From positions 1-23,980 of the IMG/VR virus record IMGVR_UViG_3300042695_002125: a stretch of 23,980 nucleotides of DNA; one strand, given 5' to 3'. Position 1 is the stretch's first letter. The number at the start of each line of letters is the position of its first letter. This stretch comes from a virus. Under the pieces are notes generated by a model. That model was given only the letters and a program-made list of their open reading frames with translations, was not told the origin of the DNA and did not search any database. The translations under genes and the position numbers were made by a program. This document shows positions 1 to 7,176 of the stretch, piece by piece.

Positions 1-1
1 A

Positions 2-541
2 ATGAGAAAGACTAAAGGCTACTCACTGTGTTCAGGCGCCTTAACGTTTGTGGTGTCCCTTCTTCTCGCCTCTTTCGGGGCACAAGTCGAGGCTGAGCCA
101 AGTAGGCTTTTTGGCGTTCAATTGTCCGAGAACTATGAAGTTTACGATATTGACCCAACCACAGTTGTGGAGGACGGTTATGGTTTAGACCCGTTTTATA
201 GGGTTGATGTGGTCCCACCCGAACAAAATCCGGGTTTTGAGTATTATACCATTACATTTGATAGCAGAAGAAAGAAGGTTGAGGAGGTTGAGGCTGAGCA
301 TCCGTTCGGAGACGAGCAGTCCTGCAGAGAAGCGGCCGATGATCTGAGTAAAGTTTTGATACCGAAGTTCGAGAAGGAGCCTCAAAAATGGGATGGGGTG
401 AATGGTCAATATCGGCAGTACGAATACAACTACATTCATGATACATGGGCAGGATCGGTTCGGTGCATAACTTTCAGTGGAATCGACACGTGGCTTTACA
501 TTAGCTGTCACATCCCGGAAGGTAGTATGGCTGCTTCCTGA
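2..541 (+). CDS. Secreted hypothetical protein, 3' end replaced by IS sequence
   Basis: I do not recognise the family. The first ~31 residues form a signal peptide: a basic start (MRKTKGY), a hydrophobic core (LTFVVSLLLASFGA) and a likely cleavage after VEA, so the product is probably exported to the periplasm. The mature part is acidic and aromatic, with two cysteines, near residues 103 and 150, that could form a disulfide. Base composition is visibly lower in GC than the prophage. The reading frame runs into the left end of the insertion sequence at 505, so the last ~12 residues (CHIPEGSMAAS) come from the IS terminal repeat and are not native. The ATG at position 2 is at the window edge, so the true start could lie further upstream. 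The gene is probably inactivated or C-terminally altered. Confidence 0.6.
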   Translation: MRKTKGYSLCSGALTFVVSLLLASFGAQVEAEPSRLFGVQLSENYEVYDIDPTTVVEDGYGLDPFYRVDVVPPEQNPGFEYYTITFDSRRKKVEEVEAEHPFGDEQSCREAADDLSKVLIPKFEKEPQKWDGVNGQYRQYEYNYIHDTWAGSVRCITFSGIDTWLYISCHIPEGSMAAS

Positions 542-1472
542 ACAACTGCGGCTTGAGTTTCTGCCAGTCTTTCATCGCCTGCAAGGGCGACTTGCTGCCC
601 AGGGCTGATTGTGGGAGCTGCTGGTTGTAGAGCCAGACATAGCGGTTCAGCGTGGTTTCCAGCTCCTCCCCGGACCGGAAGTGGTGGCCTTGCAGCACCT
701 CCTCGATCCGACCGTTGAAGCGTTCGACCATGCCATTGGTTTGAGGGGACTTCGGCGGGGTCAGGCGATGCTCGATACCAAGTTCGGTGCAGAGCTTGTC
801 GAACTCGTGCTCGCCGGTTGCCGCACGCCTGCGCAGGCCAAACAGGCGATCAGTGAACTCCTTCCCGTTATCGGTCAGAATGGTCCGGATCCGGATCGGG
901 CAGGCCCTCTCCAGGTCCCTCAGGAACCGCCGCGCATTGGCCGCCGTCTTTGCCTTGAAGATGCGGATGAAGACCCAGCGGGTCGCGCGGTCGATGGCGA
1001 CGAACAGATAACGCCGTGAGGTTTCATCAGCCATTTGAGGCAGATACTTCACGTCGATGTGGAGATAACCGGGCTCGTAAGCCTTGAAGCCGCTGTGTTT
1101 CGGCCGCCCCGCCCTAGCCTGAAGGTCACGCAAGTTGCCGACCCCATGCCGACGCAGGCAGCGGTCCAGACCCGAGCGCGAGACATGCGGGTTCAGGAAC
1201 TCGCGCACCACCGCCAGCAGGTCATCGAGCGAGACCAGCAGCGTCTTTCGCAGCGCTACCGCCACGGCCTCCTGCGCAGGCGTCAGAGTCGTCTGCAGGC
1301 GGTGGGGTGTATGGCTGCGATCCTCGACGGTGTCGCGCTTGCGCCATTTGTAGATCGTCTGCGGCGTCACCCCGAAGCGCTCGGCCAGCACCGTGCCGAC
1401 CTCGTCGCTCTCCTGGATCGCCGCCCGCACCTTGGGCGTCGTCGTCGCTTGCTTGTGAAGATGGATCAGCAT
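501..1472 (-). CDS. IS481-family transposase
   Basis: A 323-residue DDE transposase that would bind the terminal repeats and catalyse cut/copy and strand transfer. The N-terminal ~60 residues hold a helix-turn-helix (AERFGVTPQTIYKWRKRD, about 30-47). The rve integrase core follows, with candidate catalytic residues D140 (YLHIDVKYLP), D201 (TILTDNGKEF) and E250 (QTNGMVERFNG). The spacing between the last two is longer than the usual 35 residues because of an Arg/Ala-rich insert (RLFGLRRRAATGEHEF). The length is normal and there is no frameshift, so it is probably functional. The stop codon (501-503) lies just outside the left terminal repeat, so termination is provided by the target DNA. Confidence 0.93.
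   Translation of the reverse strand: MLIHLHKQATTTPKVRAAIQESDEVGTVLAERFGVTPQTIYKWRKRDTVEDRSHTPHRLQTTLTPAQEAVAVALRKTLLVSLDDLLAVVREFLNPHVSRSGLDRCLRRHGVGNLRDLQARAGRPKHSGFKAYEPGYLHIDVKYLPQMADETSRRYLFVAIDRATRWVFIRIFKAKTAANARRFLRDLERACPIRIRTILTDNGKEFTDRLFGLRRRAATGEHEFDKLCTELGIEHRLTPPKSPQTNGMVERFNGRIEEVLQGHHFRSGEELETTLNRYVWLYNQQLPQSALGSKSPLQAMKDWQKLKPQLFRKQPYYLPGCDS
505..519 (+). repeat. IS481-type left terminal inverted repeat
   Basis: CTGTCACATCCCGGA matches the right-end repeat at 12 of 15 positions; only the central CAC/TTG triplet differs. It also encodes the last residues of the transposase. Confidence 0.8.
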
Positions 1473-1550
1473 GATCGTCCCCCGTCCCGAAGATCCCTCA
1501 GGACCGATCTTGCCATGAAGAGGGCAGATCGCCGAGGAGAAATGTGATCA

Positions 1551-1565
1551 TCCGGGATCAAACAG
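1551..1565 (-). repeat. IS481-type right terminal inverted repeat
   Basis: Read on the minus strand this is CTGTTTGATCCCGGA, the partner of the repeat at 505-519. It lies 79 bases upstream of the transposase start codon, a normal position for an IS end that also holds the promoter. Confidence 0.8.
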
Positions 1566-1810
1566 ATAGAGAGCTGATTTTTGTTCTGGTCTGTATTGGT
1601 GGCGAGCGAGCCGCAGATCGCTTTTTCGTTTTCACACAAGGCGATCTTCAGGATCTGATCTTCACCAACCATACACGCGCGCTGCTAAAACATGGCGGCC
1701 GGCGGCCAAAAAACTGGCAGTCGACACATTGCGCCTATGGACCGGCTAGCCTCTCGAACGCTGAGAACAGCTGGGAACTGGTTGAGCGACGACTGGGAAT
1801 GGTAACCTGA
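1566..1810 (+). pseudogene. C-terminal fragment of an unidentified gene, 5' end cut by the IS
   Basis: About 80 codons in one frame, ending at a TGA at 1808-1810. The frame stays open leftward into the IS terminal repeat (a GTG at 1544 would be an IS-borne start), so the native start has been lost. The segment reads like a genuine soluble protein end, with FFVFTQGDLQDLIFTNH, HGGRRPKNW and a terminal amphipathic ENSWELVERRLG. I cannot name the family. If the IS is removed so that only one copy of the near-duplicated TTAG/ATAG remains, this frame joins the secreted-protein frame at 2-504. One interrupted gene is therefore possible, but the two parts differ in character (exported versus cytoplasmic-looking). 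A deletion next to the IS is equally plausible. Confidence 0.5.
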
Positions 1811-1859
1811 CCGGAGCCCGCGCTTTGTCTTGATGTCGTGCGAAGACTGTCCACGTGCA

Positions 1860-2420
1860 TCATCCCCGCCCCCAGGTGATTTCCCGGTCCTGGATGGCAG
1901 CCACATATTCAAAGCCGAGATCGCCGGGAAAGAGCGCCTGCTGGCTTTCATGCGTGTAGCGCCAGCTTCGGGGCGTGTTGAGATCGATCAGACGACTCTC
2001 GTAGCTGATGGTGATCCGGCAGCTCTCCGCATCATCGGTGATCTCGGGCACATCGAGGCGCCCGGCAAAGGCCAGTACCGGATCGGCGATGATCTGGCCC
2101 TCCGGGGTCAGAAGCCCAAGCCAGACCCGGCCGGGCAGGCCTTGCCGCGCCTCTGCGATCGCCATCTGCACCAGATCGAGCGGAATGCCGGAGAGCGAGA
2201 CCGAAGTGCCGCCCGCCACCACCTCGGAGGTTTCCTCGATCGATCCCAGCCCCAGAAGCGCGCCCGCGCCCGACCATGATTGCCCGGCCCAGCCGATTTC
2301 GCCGAGGCCCGACCAAAGCCGCACGGTGCCGGAGACGAACTGCCCTTCAAAAAAGATCACCGGACGCAGATCGCGGTCCGCCAAGGCCGCGGCAAAGTCA
2401 GGCGTCAGATCGCGACTCAT
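1860..2420 (-). CDS. Distal tail / hub-like protein, probable DUF2163-type
   Basis: 186 residues, start ATG at 2420 overlapping the stop of the upstream tail gene (ATGA). The sequence is beta-rich with a typical tail-hub N-terminal flavour: PVIFFEGQFVSGTVRLWSGLG, followed by a SLSGIPLDLVQMA segment and a C-terminal WRYTHESQQALFPGD. Its place two genes after the tape measure corresponds to the DUF2163 hub gene of the Rhodobacter gene transfer agent, or to gpL of lambda. It is shorter than the GTA protein, which suggests a single-domain version. The next genes in this order (NlpC/P60-type peptidase, then the large tip protein) are missing: the sequence passes into non-phage DNA about 50 bases after the stop. 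The assignment rests on synteny and composition. Confidence 0.65.
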   Translation of the reverse strand: MSRDLTPDFAAALADRDLRPVIFFEGQFVSGTVRLWSGLGEIGWAGQSWSGAGALLGLGSIEETSEVVAGGTSVSLSGIPLDLVQMAIAEARQGLPGRVWLGLLTPEGQIIADPVLAFAGRLDVPEITDDAESCRITISYESRLIDLNTPRSWRYTHESQQALFPGDLGFEYVAAIQDREITWGRG

Positions 2421-3010
2421 AGCGCCTCCCGTGCGGCAAGGGTGAAGAGGAAAGTGTCCGCGCGGCCGATCCGGGTTGGCACCGGGGCGGTCAGGCGGAG
2501 CACGACAGCCGGGGCCGCGACCTCGAGGGGCGTGCCATCGACGGGCGACGACCGGAGCCGCGGTACGAAGGCAAGCGTGGCCTGTCCCGCCTCGTCAGTC
2601 GCCACATCCGCCGTCAGCTGATGCAGCCGGGTCTGGGCATCGGTCCCAAGCGAGAAGAAGTCCCCGGCCAACAGTGGCACGGTGAACGGTGGCCAACCTG
2701 CCGTCACCAGCGTGCTGCCCGTCTGGAACCCACCCGCGACAAGGGGCGCCAGCGTACTCCCCGGTTGCCGGATCGTCGGGTCACGGAACAGGAACCGGCC
2801 GCGCGGACCGCCAAGGGCTGCAAGAAACGCAGAAAGACGGCGGCCGTCGCGCCCGGTCGTGCGCGCCATCTCGATGGCGAAGTCCCACCACTCGCCGCCC
2901 CAGTCCTGCACCTCCTCGGTGCCGGTGAAGGGTGAGGCCGAGACAGCCGTGGCGCTGACGAGGCGGCGTTCCAGGGATTGCACCAGCGTGAGGGGCAATT
3001 CGGGGATCAT
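2417..3010 (-). CDS. Minor/distal tail protein downstream of the tape measure
   Basis: 197 residues. The N-terminal half contains WGGEWWDFAIEMARTTGRD and ALGGPRGRFLFRDP, a pattern shared by phage distal-tail proteins that cap the tail tube below the tape measure (gpM or DUF2460-like position). The C-terminal half is a beta-rich domain with many Thr, Leu and Pro residues (TFLFTLAAREAL at the end). It starts 24 bases after the tape-measure stop and overlaps the next tail gene by 4 bases, so it is translationally coupled in the late operon. The role as a distal tail or baseplate component is inferred from position. No catalytic motif is visible. Confidence 0.65.
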   Translation of the reverse strand: MIPELPLTLVQSLERRLVSATAVSASPFTGTEEVQDWGGEWWDFAIEMARTTGRDGRRLSAFLAALGGPRGRFLFRDPTIRQPGSTLAPLVAGGFQTGSTLVTAGWPPFTVPLLAGDFFSLGTDAQTRLHQLTADVATDEAGQATLAFVPRLRSSPVDGTPLEVAAPAVVLRLTAPVPTRIGRADTFLFTLAAREAL

Positions 3011-3034
3011 CGGTCAGCCTTCCTCTCTTCTGTC

Positions 3035-5485
3035 TCACAGCGCATGGCCACGCCGCCGACCATCGGCCACGCTGGCTTTCGCCAGACGCGCGATCTCCGG
3101 GATCGCCGCGCGCAGCCTGGCATCGATCTGTTCAGCCACACCCGCCTGCGCGCCGCGGGCATCAATGCTGATCGACACACCGCCTGCGCCACCCCCGCCC
3201 ATGCCACCCGCAACCTCGCGCCGCGACAGCACACGTTCGCCCCGTTGCAGGATCGCAGGCACCTCGTCAGGACGAAGCCCCGCCCAGCCGCCGGAATGCA
3301 TCCGGGGCGCACCCGCAAAGGCCAGCGCGGGCACCATCCGGCCGGGACCGGGCGCACCGACCATCCCGCCCGCATGCTTCACCGGGGCGAAGATCCCGCC
3401 CAGCCCTTTTGAGAGCCAGTCGGCCAGGGGGCCCAGCACGGAGTTCTTGAACGCCAGCGTCGCGAGATCGGCCAGGATCGAGGAGATCAGCGACTTGAAG
3501 TCGAACTTGCCGGTGGTGACAAACTTCCGGAAGGCGCTCTCGGCCGATGTAAAGGCCGAGACCAGCGTCTCGCCCAGCCCCTTGCCCCAATCCATCGCTC
3601 CCCTGGCGTAGTCCGCCAGGGACTGGGTGACCTGCGCCCAGCCCGCCGCCGCCTCTTCGGCTGCGGTCTTCGCCGCAGCCCCGGCACCACCCGCCGCGCG
3701 GCCAGCCTCGTCAAAGCTCTCGCCAAGGGCGTCGGCCGTATCCGTGGCACGGTCCAGCGCAGCTTCGCCCTCGTCCCCAGCACCGTTCACGGCATCCTTC
3801 AGCGCCTGCCAACTGGCAAGCGGTCGACCGGCGGCATCGGCCAGCATGCCTGCCGCCTCGCGGTATCCCGCAGCCGTGGCCCGGGCGTCGTCCGCCATGA
3901 CACCGAGGCCGAGATCTGGCGCGGTGAGGTAGGTGCTTGCGAGGGCGTTCGAGAAGGCCTCGGCCGCAGCCGTGCCTGCAGCCGTTGCCGCCCCCTCGAA
4001 CGGGTTGCCGATCCGCGCCAGCTCAACTGGATCGAGCGTGCCGATCCGCACCCCACCTTCGCCTGTCGCCCATTCGGGCAGGAGCGCCAACGCCGCGTTC
4101 AAGCCGTTGATGAAGTTGTTGATGCGCGTGACGACGCCGTTCAGCATCGCCTCGACGCCGGAGATCAGACCGTTCGCCGCCTGGAAGGCAAAGTCGCCGA
4201 TGGCACCGGGCAGACTGCCCCAGATCGCCACGGCCGCATCATAAGCCCCCTGGAAGATGGCGGCGGTCCGGTCGCCAAAGCTGACCACGCTCGCGATGGT
4301 GCCTTCCAGCGCTGACAGCCCGGCAGCCTTCAGGTCCTCCCAGCCAGCGGTCATGGTGGCAAAGGCGGCGTCGAGCGCGAGGCCGATGCGCGACCACACT
4401 TCCGATGCCAGATCGGCCAGCAGGCGGAACGCTTCACCCACGCCGCCAACCCGGGCCACCAGCTGCGAGACCTGATAGACCAACTCGCCTGCGCCCACGA
4501 TCAGCGCGCCAATGCCGGTCCGGATCAGCGCCCCGCGCATGATGACCAGCGCTGTCGCCAGACCCCGCACCGACAGGGCGGCAGCGGTCAGTCCCACCAC
4601 CCAGCGTCCGGCCAGGAAGGCGGCAAAGGTCGCGGCATAAGTGCCGAGCCGCGCGAGGTTGTCGAAGACGGCAGTGATGGCGCCGCCGATGGGCCCGGTG
4701 CCGCGCGCCATGTCGGCCAGAGCATTCGCCACGGCTTCCAGCGCCGGGGCAACGGCGGCGGTCAGCCGGTTGGTCAGCCCGAGCCAGATCAGGCTCAGCT
4801 TGGCGATGGCATCGCCGGTGCGTTCGATCTGGGCGGCATCGGCAGCACTGACCGCCACCCCGAAGTCGCGCACATCCTGCGCCGCCTCGCGCAGGGTTGC
4901 GGGATCAATCCGCAGGAAGGCCAGCGCCGCCTTGTCGCCGAAGAGGTCAGAGGCGACAGCCGCGCGTTCGGCTTCCGGCACAAACCGGTTCAGGGCGTCC
5001 TGAATGGCGACGATGCGCTGATCAAGCGGCAAAGCCTGCAGTTCCGCCGCAGTCAGGTTCAGCCGTTCCAGCGCCTTCACGGCCGATCCCGATCCACCGG
5101 CGGCTTCCGACAGGCGCGTGGTCAGCTTCTTCGTCGCCTGTTCGATCTCGCCCATCGAGACCCCGGCCAACTCGCCAGCCCATGTCAGCACCTGCAGGCT
5201 TTCGACGGTGGTCCGGAGCGAAGCGGCCATGTCGGCCTGTGCGCCGATGACGTTGAGCCCCGAGCGGACCATCGCCACGCCAGCCGCTGCGGCCGCAACA
5301 GTCACCGCCGCCAGCGCGATCCCGGCCTTGCGCGCAAAGCTGCCGAGCCGGGCGTTGGCCAGTTCCATCTCTGAGGACAGGCGACCAAACCCGCGCGTGC
5401 CAGCCGCTCCGATGCCTTCCAGTTCGGCGCGCACTTGCCGTCCGCCGACCGCGACGAGGCGGACGGAGACCTTCTTCTCAGGCAT
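3035..5485 (-). CDS. Tail tape measure protein
   Basis: 816 residues. It sets the length of the tail tube and is later ejected with the DNA. Visible features: a basic N-terminal segment; a long hydrophobic, Ala-rich stretch at ~54-73 (GIALAAVTVAAAAAGVAMV) plus further hydrophobic segments around residues 270-340; extended Ala-rich helical regions; and a C-terminal Gly-rich segment with RMHSGGWAGLRPDEVPAIL and RGERVLSRREV, a very common tape-measure C-terminal motif. At roughly 1.5 angstrom per residue it would specify a tail of about 120 nm (a rule of thumb, not a measurement). Its start overlaps the stop of the -1 chaperone frame by 8 bases, so it is likely coupled to translation of that frame. 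No frameshift is seen. Confidence 0.92.
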   Translation of the reverse strand: MPEKKVSVRLVAVGGRQVRAELEGIGAAGTRGFGRLSSEMELANARLGSFARKAGIALAAVTVAAAAAGVAMVRSGLNVIGAQADMAASLRTTVESLQVLTWAGELAGVSMGEIEQATKKLTTRLSEAAGGSGSAVKALERLNLTAAELQALPLDQRIVAIQDALNRFVPEAERAAVASDLFGDKAALAFLRIDPATLREAAQDVRDFGVAVSAADAAQIERTGDAIAKLSLIWLGLTNRLTAAVAPALEAVANALADMARGTGPIGGAITAVFDNLARLGTYAATFAAFLAGRWVVGLTAAALSVRGLATALVIMRGALIRTGIGALIVGAGELVYQVSQLVARVGGVGEAFRLLADLASEVWSRIGLALDAAFATMTAGWEDLKAAGLSALEGTIASVVSFGDRTAAIFQGAYDAAVAIWGSLPGAIGDFAFQAANGLISGVEAMLNGVVTRINNFINGLNAALALLPEWATGEGGVRIGTLDPVELARIGNPFEGAATAAGTAAAEAFSNALASTYLTAPDLGLGVMADDARATAAGYREAAGMLADAAGRPLASWQALKDAVNGAGDEGEAALDRATDTADALGESFDEAGRAAGGAGAAAKTAAEEAAAGWAQVTQSLADYARGAMDWGKGLGETLVSAFTSAESAFRKFVTTGKFDFKSLISSILADLATLAFKNSVLGPLADWLSKGLGGIFAPVKHAGGMVGAPGPGRMVPALAFAGAPRMHSGGWAGLRPDEVPAILQRGERVLSRREVAGGMGGGGAGGVSISIDARGAQAGVAEQIDARLRAAIPEIARLAKASVADGRRRGHAL

Positions 5486-5816
5486 GGTTTTCTCCGATCT
5501 GTTCGTTCAGCTTGCGCACCATGACCGCCTCGATCTCTGGCAGCAGTTCGGCGACGATCAGGGTGTCGATGCCTAGCGCTTGGGCCATGGCTAGGGCCGC
5601 ACCCATGTCCCAGCCCAGCACCGCGCCGGGGATCACCCGCACCTGGCCGCCAAGACGACCGACCAGATCCCAGACCTGCCAGCCGTCCAGCGTTTGCGGG
5701 CGGTTCAGTCTTGCGGGGCAGTCGGGGCAGATGCCCCCGCGGCCCTCGCAGGGCGTGCAGGCCGCGCAGTAGCGATCGCCCCCGCCGAAGGACCAGTCGG
5801 CAAGGGCGCGGAGACG
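5478..5816 (-). CDS. -1 frame extension of the tail assembly chaperone (gpGT-like), zinc-ribbon
   Basis: 112 codons plus stop in the -1 frame relative to the chaperone, starting at the slippery site and ending 8 bases inside the tape-measure gene. No ATG, GTG or TTG is present before the GTG codons about half way along, so it is best read as the product of a ribosomal frameshift. The fusion would be about 227 residues. The first part contains WSFGGGDRYC and a cysteine cluster C-x2-C-x2-C-x6-C-x2-C (CAACTPC to CPDC), which could bind zinc. The second part (TLDGWQVWDLVGRLGGQV, then AALAMAQALGIDTLIV and a charged helix) looks like an ordinary folded helical domain. By analogy with lambda gpG/gpGT, the longer form would recruit tail-tube subunits to the tape measure. 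Confidence 0.8.
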   Translation of the reverse strand, partial: RLRALADWSFGGGDRYCAACTPCEGRGGICPDCPARLNRPQTLDGWQVWDLVGRLGGQVRVIPGAVLGWDMGAALAMAQALGIDTLIVAELLPEIEAVMVRKLNEQIGENHA

Positions 5817-6160
5817 TTTTTTTCCGCGTCCAGGATCAGGCCGCGTGCGACATATTTCGTCTGGAACGCCTCGAAGACTGGCCAGATTTCCAGAAGAGCG
5901 TCGATGCCTTCGGGCGTGACGGGCACGACATTGCCCGCGTCATCGCCTACCCCCTCCCAATCCAGCACCGCGCGGCGGGCGACGGCCTTGGCCATGGCCA
6001 GCGCCAGTTCCTCTTGCGAGGCCCCTTCAGGAAGCGTCTCGATAGCAAGGTCCGCGCGGGCGGAGACCATCAGGGCAGTGGTCAGCGGGGCGACATGCAG
6101 GCGAAGGCCGGGGGCGAGGTCCAGCCATTGGGGCGCGGCGGTCAGGTTCAGACGGATCAT
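5705..6160 (-). CDS. Tail assembly chaperone, short (0-frame) form, gpG-like
   Basis: 151 residues, ATG at 6160, only 2 bases after the tail-tube stop. It lies between the tail tube and tape measure genes, where siphophages encode the chaperone that coats the tape measure before tube assembly. The N-terminal ~112 residues look folded (APQWLDLAPGLRLHVAP, IWPVFEAFQTKYVARG). After the A AAA AAC slippery site (residues 113-115, EKN) the 0-frame product becomes a low-complexity Ala/Pro tail (ARPARPARAAGASAP), as expected when the overlapping -1 frame is the one under selection. A longer in-frame start at 6202 would overlap the tail-tube gene and is not favoured. Confidence 0.85.
   Translation of the reverse strand: MIRLNLTAAPQWLDLAPGLRLHVAPLTTALMVSARADLAIETLPEGASQEELALAMAKAVARRAVLDWEGVGDDAGNVVPVTPEGIDALLEIWPVFEAFQTKYVARGLILDAEKNVSAPLPTGPSAGAIATARPARPARAAGASAPTAPQD
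5777..5822 (-). promoter_or_regulatory. Programmed -1 ribosomal frameshift signal
   Basis: On the minus strand the heptamer A AAA AAC (5822-5816) is in the correct phase for the chaperone (codons GAA AAA AAC). It is followed by a 7-nt spacer (5815-5809) and a hairpin with arms CGCCCTTGCCGA (5808-5797) and TCGGCGGGGGCG (5788-5777). The arms pair over 12 consecutive positions, including two G-T wobbles, around an 8-nt loop. Heptamer, spacer length and stem all match the canonical bacterial and phage -1 frameshift design. The signal lets ribosomes enter the frame ending at 5478. Confidence 0.85.
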
Positions 6161-6162
6161 GG

Positions 6163-7101
6163 TCAGTAACTCGCAATGCTGTTGATGAGGGTTGCAGTGC
6201 ACATTCTGCCGGACGTCTCGGCCCGGGCCGCCTGCCAGTCAAAGCTGGCCTGCACGCCCTGCGGCCCGGAGATCTCGATCCGGGGGCGCGGCAGGTAGAC
6301 GGCATGGGCGGTGAACGTGAAGCTTTCGCCCGAGGGCAGCACATAGGCGAAGGTGATCTCGCTGGGATCGCCATTGATCGCTTGGCTCACCAGCGTGCTG
6401 TCGGCGAAGCGGACCTCGATCCGACCGGTCAGTGCGGCCAGTCCAGGATCCGCCCCGTCGATCTTGCCGTCGCTGCGGATGGTCTCGATACGGTCAAGGT
6501 TGTTGGCATAGGTGATCTCGGCTGACACCACATTGCCAAGCGCAATGCCGTCGCGGCTGATCGCACCATTGAAGTGGCCGAAGCGCTGCAACCCCAGGTC
6601 TGCAGGCGTGCCAGCCAGGGTGGTGCCAGCAATCGTCTCACCCTGCGCCACGAGCCGGGCGGTCGCCGTCAGTAACCCTGCGCGCTGCACCTGCCAGCTG
6701 AGCTGATCCAGCATGCAACCGGAATACATCGCAAAGCGCGGCACTTCCGGCATTGCCGTCTCGATCGACATCGAGGGCAAGGCCCAGCTGCCCGAGCGAA
6801 ACTCGTGCGTATATGTCCCAGCGCCCGTGGTGACCGGATTGCCAAAACCCGCCTTCAGCCAGAAGCCGAACGCCTCGGCATCGATCGGCACCATGACATC
6901 GCCGTCCGCCGTCACCGCGTCCTTGATCGGGGCCAGGGGATCGCGGCCGTAGCCCAGAAGTTCGCTGTTCAAAAGCGGCTGTTCCGATCCGAGCGAAGTG
7001 CTGGCGAAGGGCATCTTCGTGAAGCCACCCGCAGGCGGGGTGCCGTATGTGGTCTCGAACGCAAGCGCCATCTGCGCCCGCGCGCCTTGCGCACGTGCCA
7101 T
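6163..7101 (-). CDS. Major tail tube protein
   Basis: 312 residues. It forms the hollow tube through which DNA passes. The sequence is beta-rich with N-terminal ALAFETTYGTPPAGGFTKMPF, an opening shared by many siphophage tail tube proteins, and repeated Gly/Thr beta segments (TTGAGTYTHEFRSGSWALPSMSIE). A C-terminal Ig-like or tube-extension segment may be present (IEISGPQGVQASFDWQA). Its position directly upstream of the frameshifting chaperone and tape measure supports the call. The start at 7101 has only 75 bases between it and the divergent nuclease gene, so the cargo island sits immediately upstream of its leader. Confidence 0.85.
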   Translation of the reverse strand: MARAQGARAQMALAFETTYGTPPAGGFTKMPFASTSLGSEQPLLNSELLGYGRDPLAPIKDAVTADGDVMVPIDAEAFGFWLKAGFGNPVTTGAGTYTHEFRSGSWALPSMSIETAMPEVPRFAMYSGCMLDQLSWQVQRAGLLTATARLVAQGETIAGTTLAGTPADLGLQRFGHFNGAISRDGIALGNVVSAEITYANNLDRIETIRSDGKIDGADPGLAALTGRIEVRFADSTLVSQAINGDPSEITFAYVLPSGESFTFTAHAVYLPRPRIEISGPQGVQASFDWQAARAETSGRMCTATLINSIASY

Positions 7102-7176
7102 GAAAGAGGTTCCTTACTACTTTGAACTGTCAGGGGATGCCTTGCGGCGGGGCTGTTTCTCGGGTCATCTGCCAAG

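Larger units (their letters stand above)
505..1565 (-). mobile_element. IS481-family insertion sequence, complete
   Basis: A 1061-bp element bounded by imperfect inverted repeats that share CTGTnnnATCCCGGA (505-519 and the complement of 1551-1565). It contains a single long transposase ORF on the minus strand. Size, single ORF, TGT-type ends and a DDE integrase-like transposase all fit the IS481 family. The flanking tetranucleotides are TTAG (501-504) on the left and ATAG (1566-1569) on the right. They match at only 3 of 4 positions, so a clean target duplication is not proven. The element could sit in a rearranged region. Confidence 0.85.
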
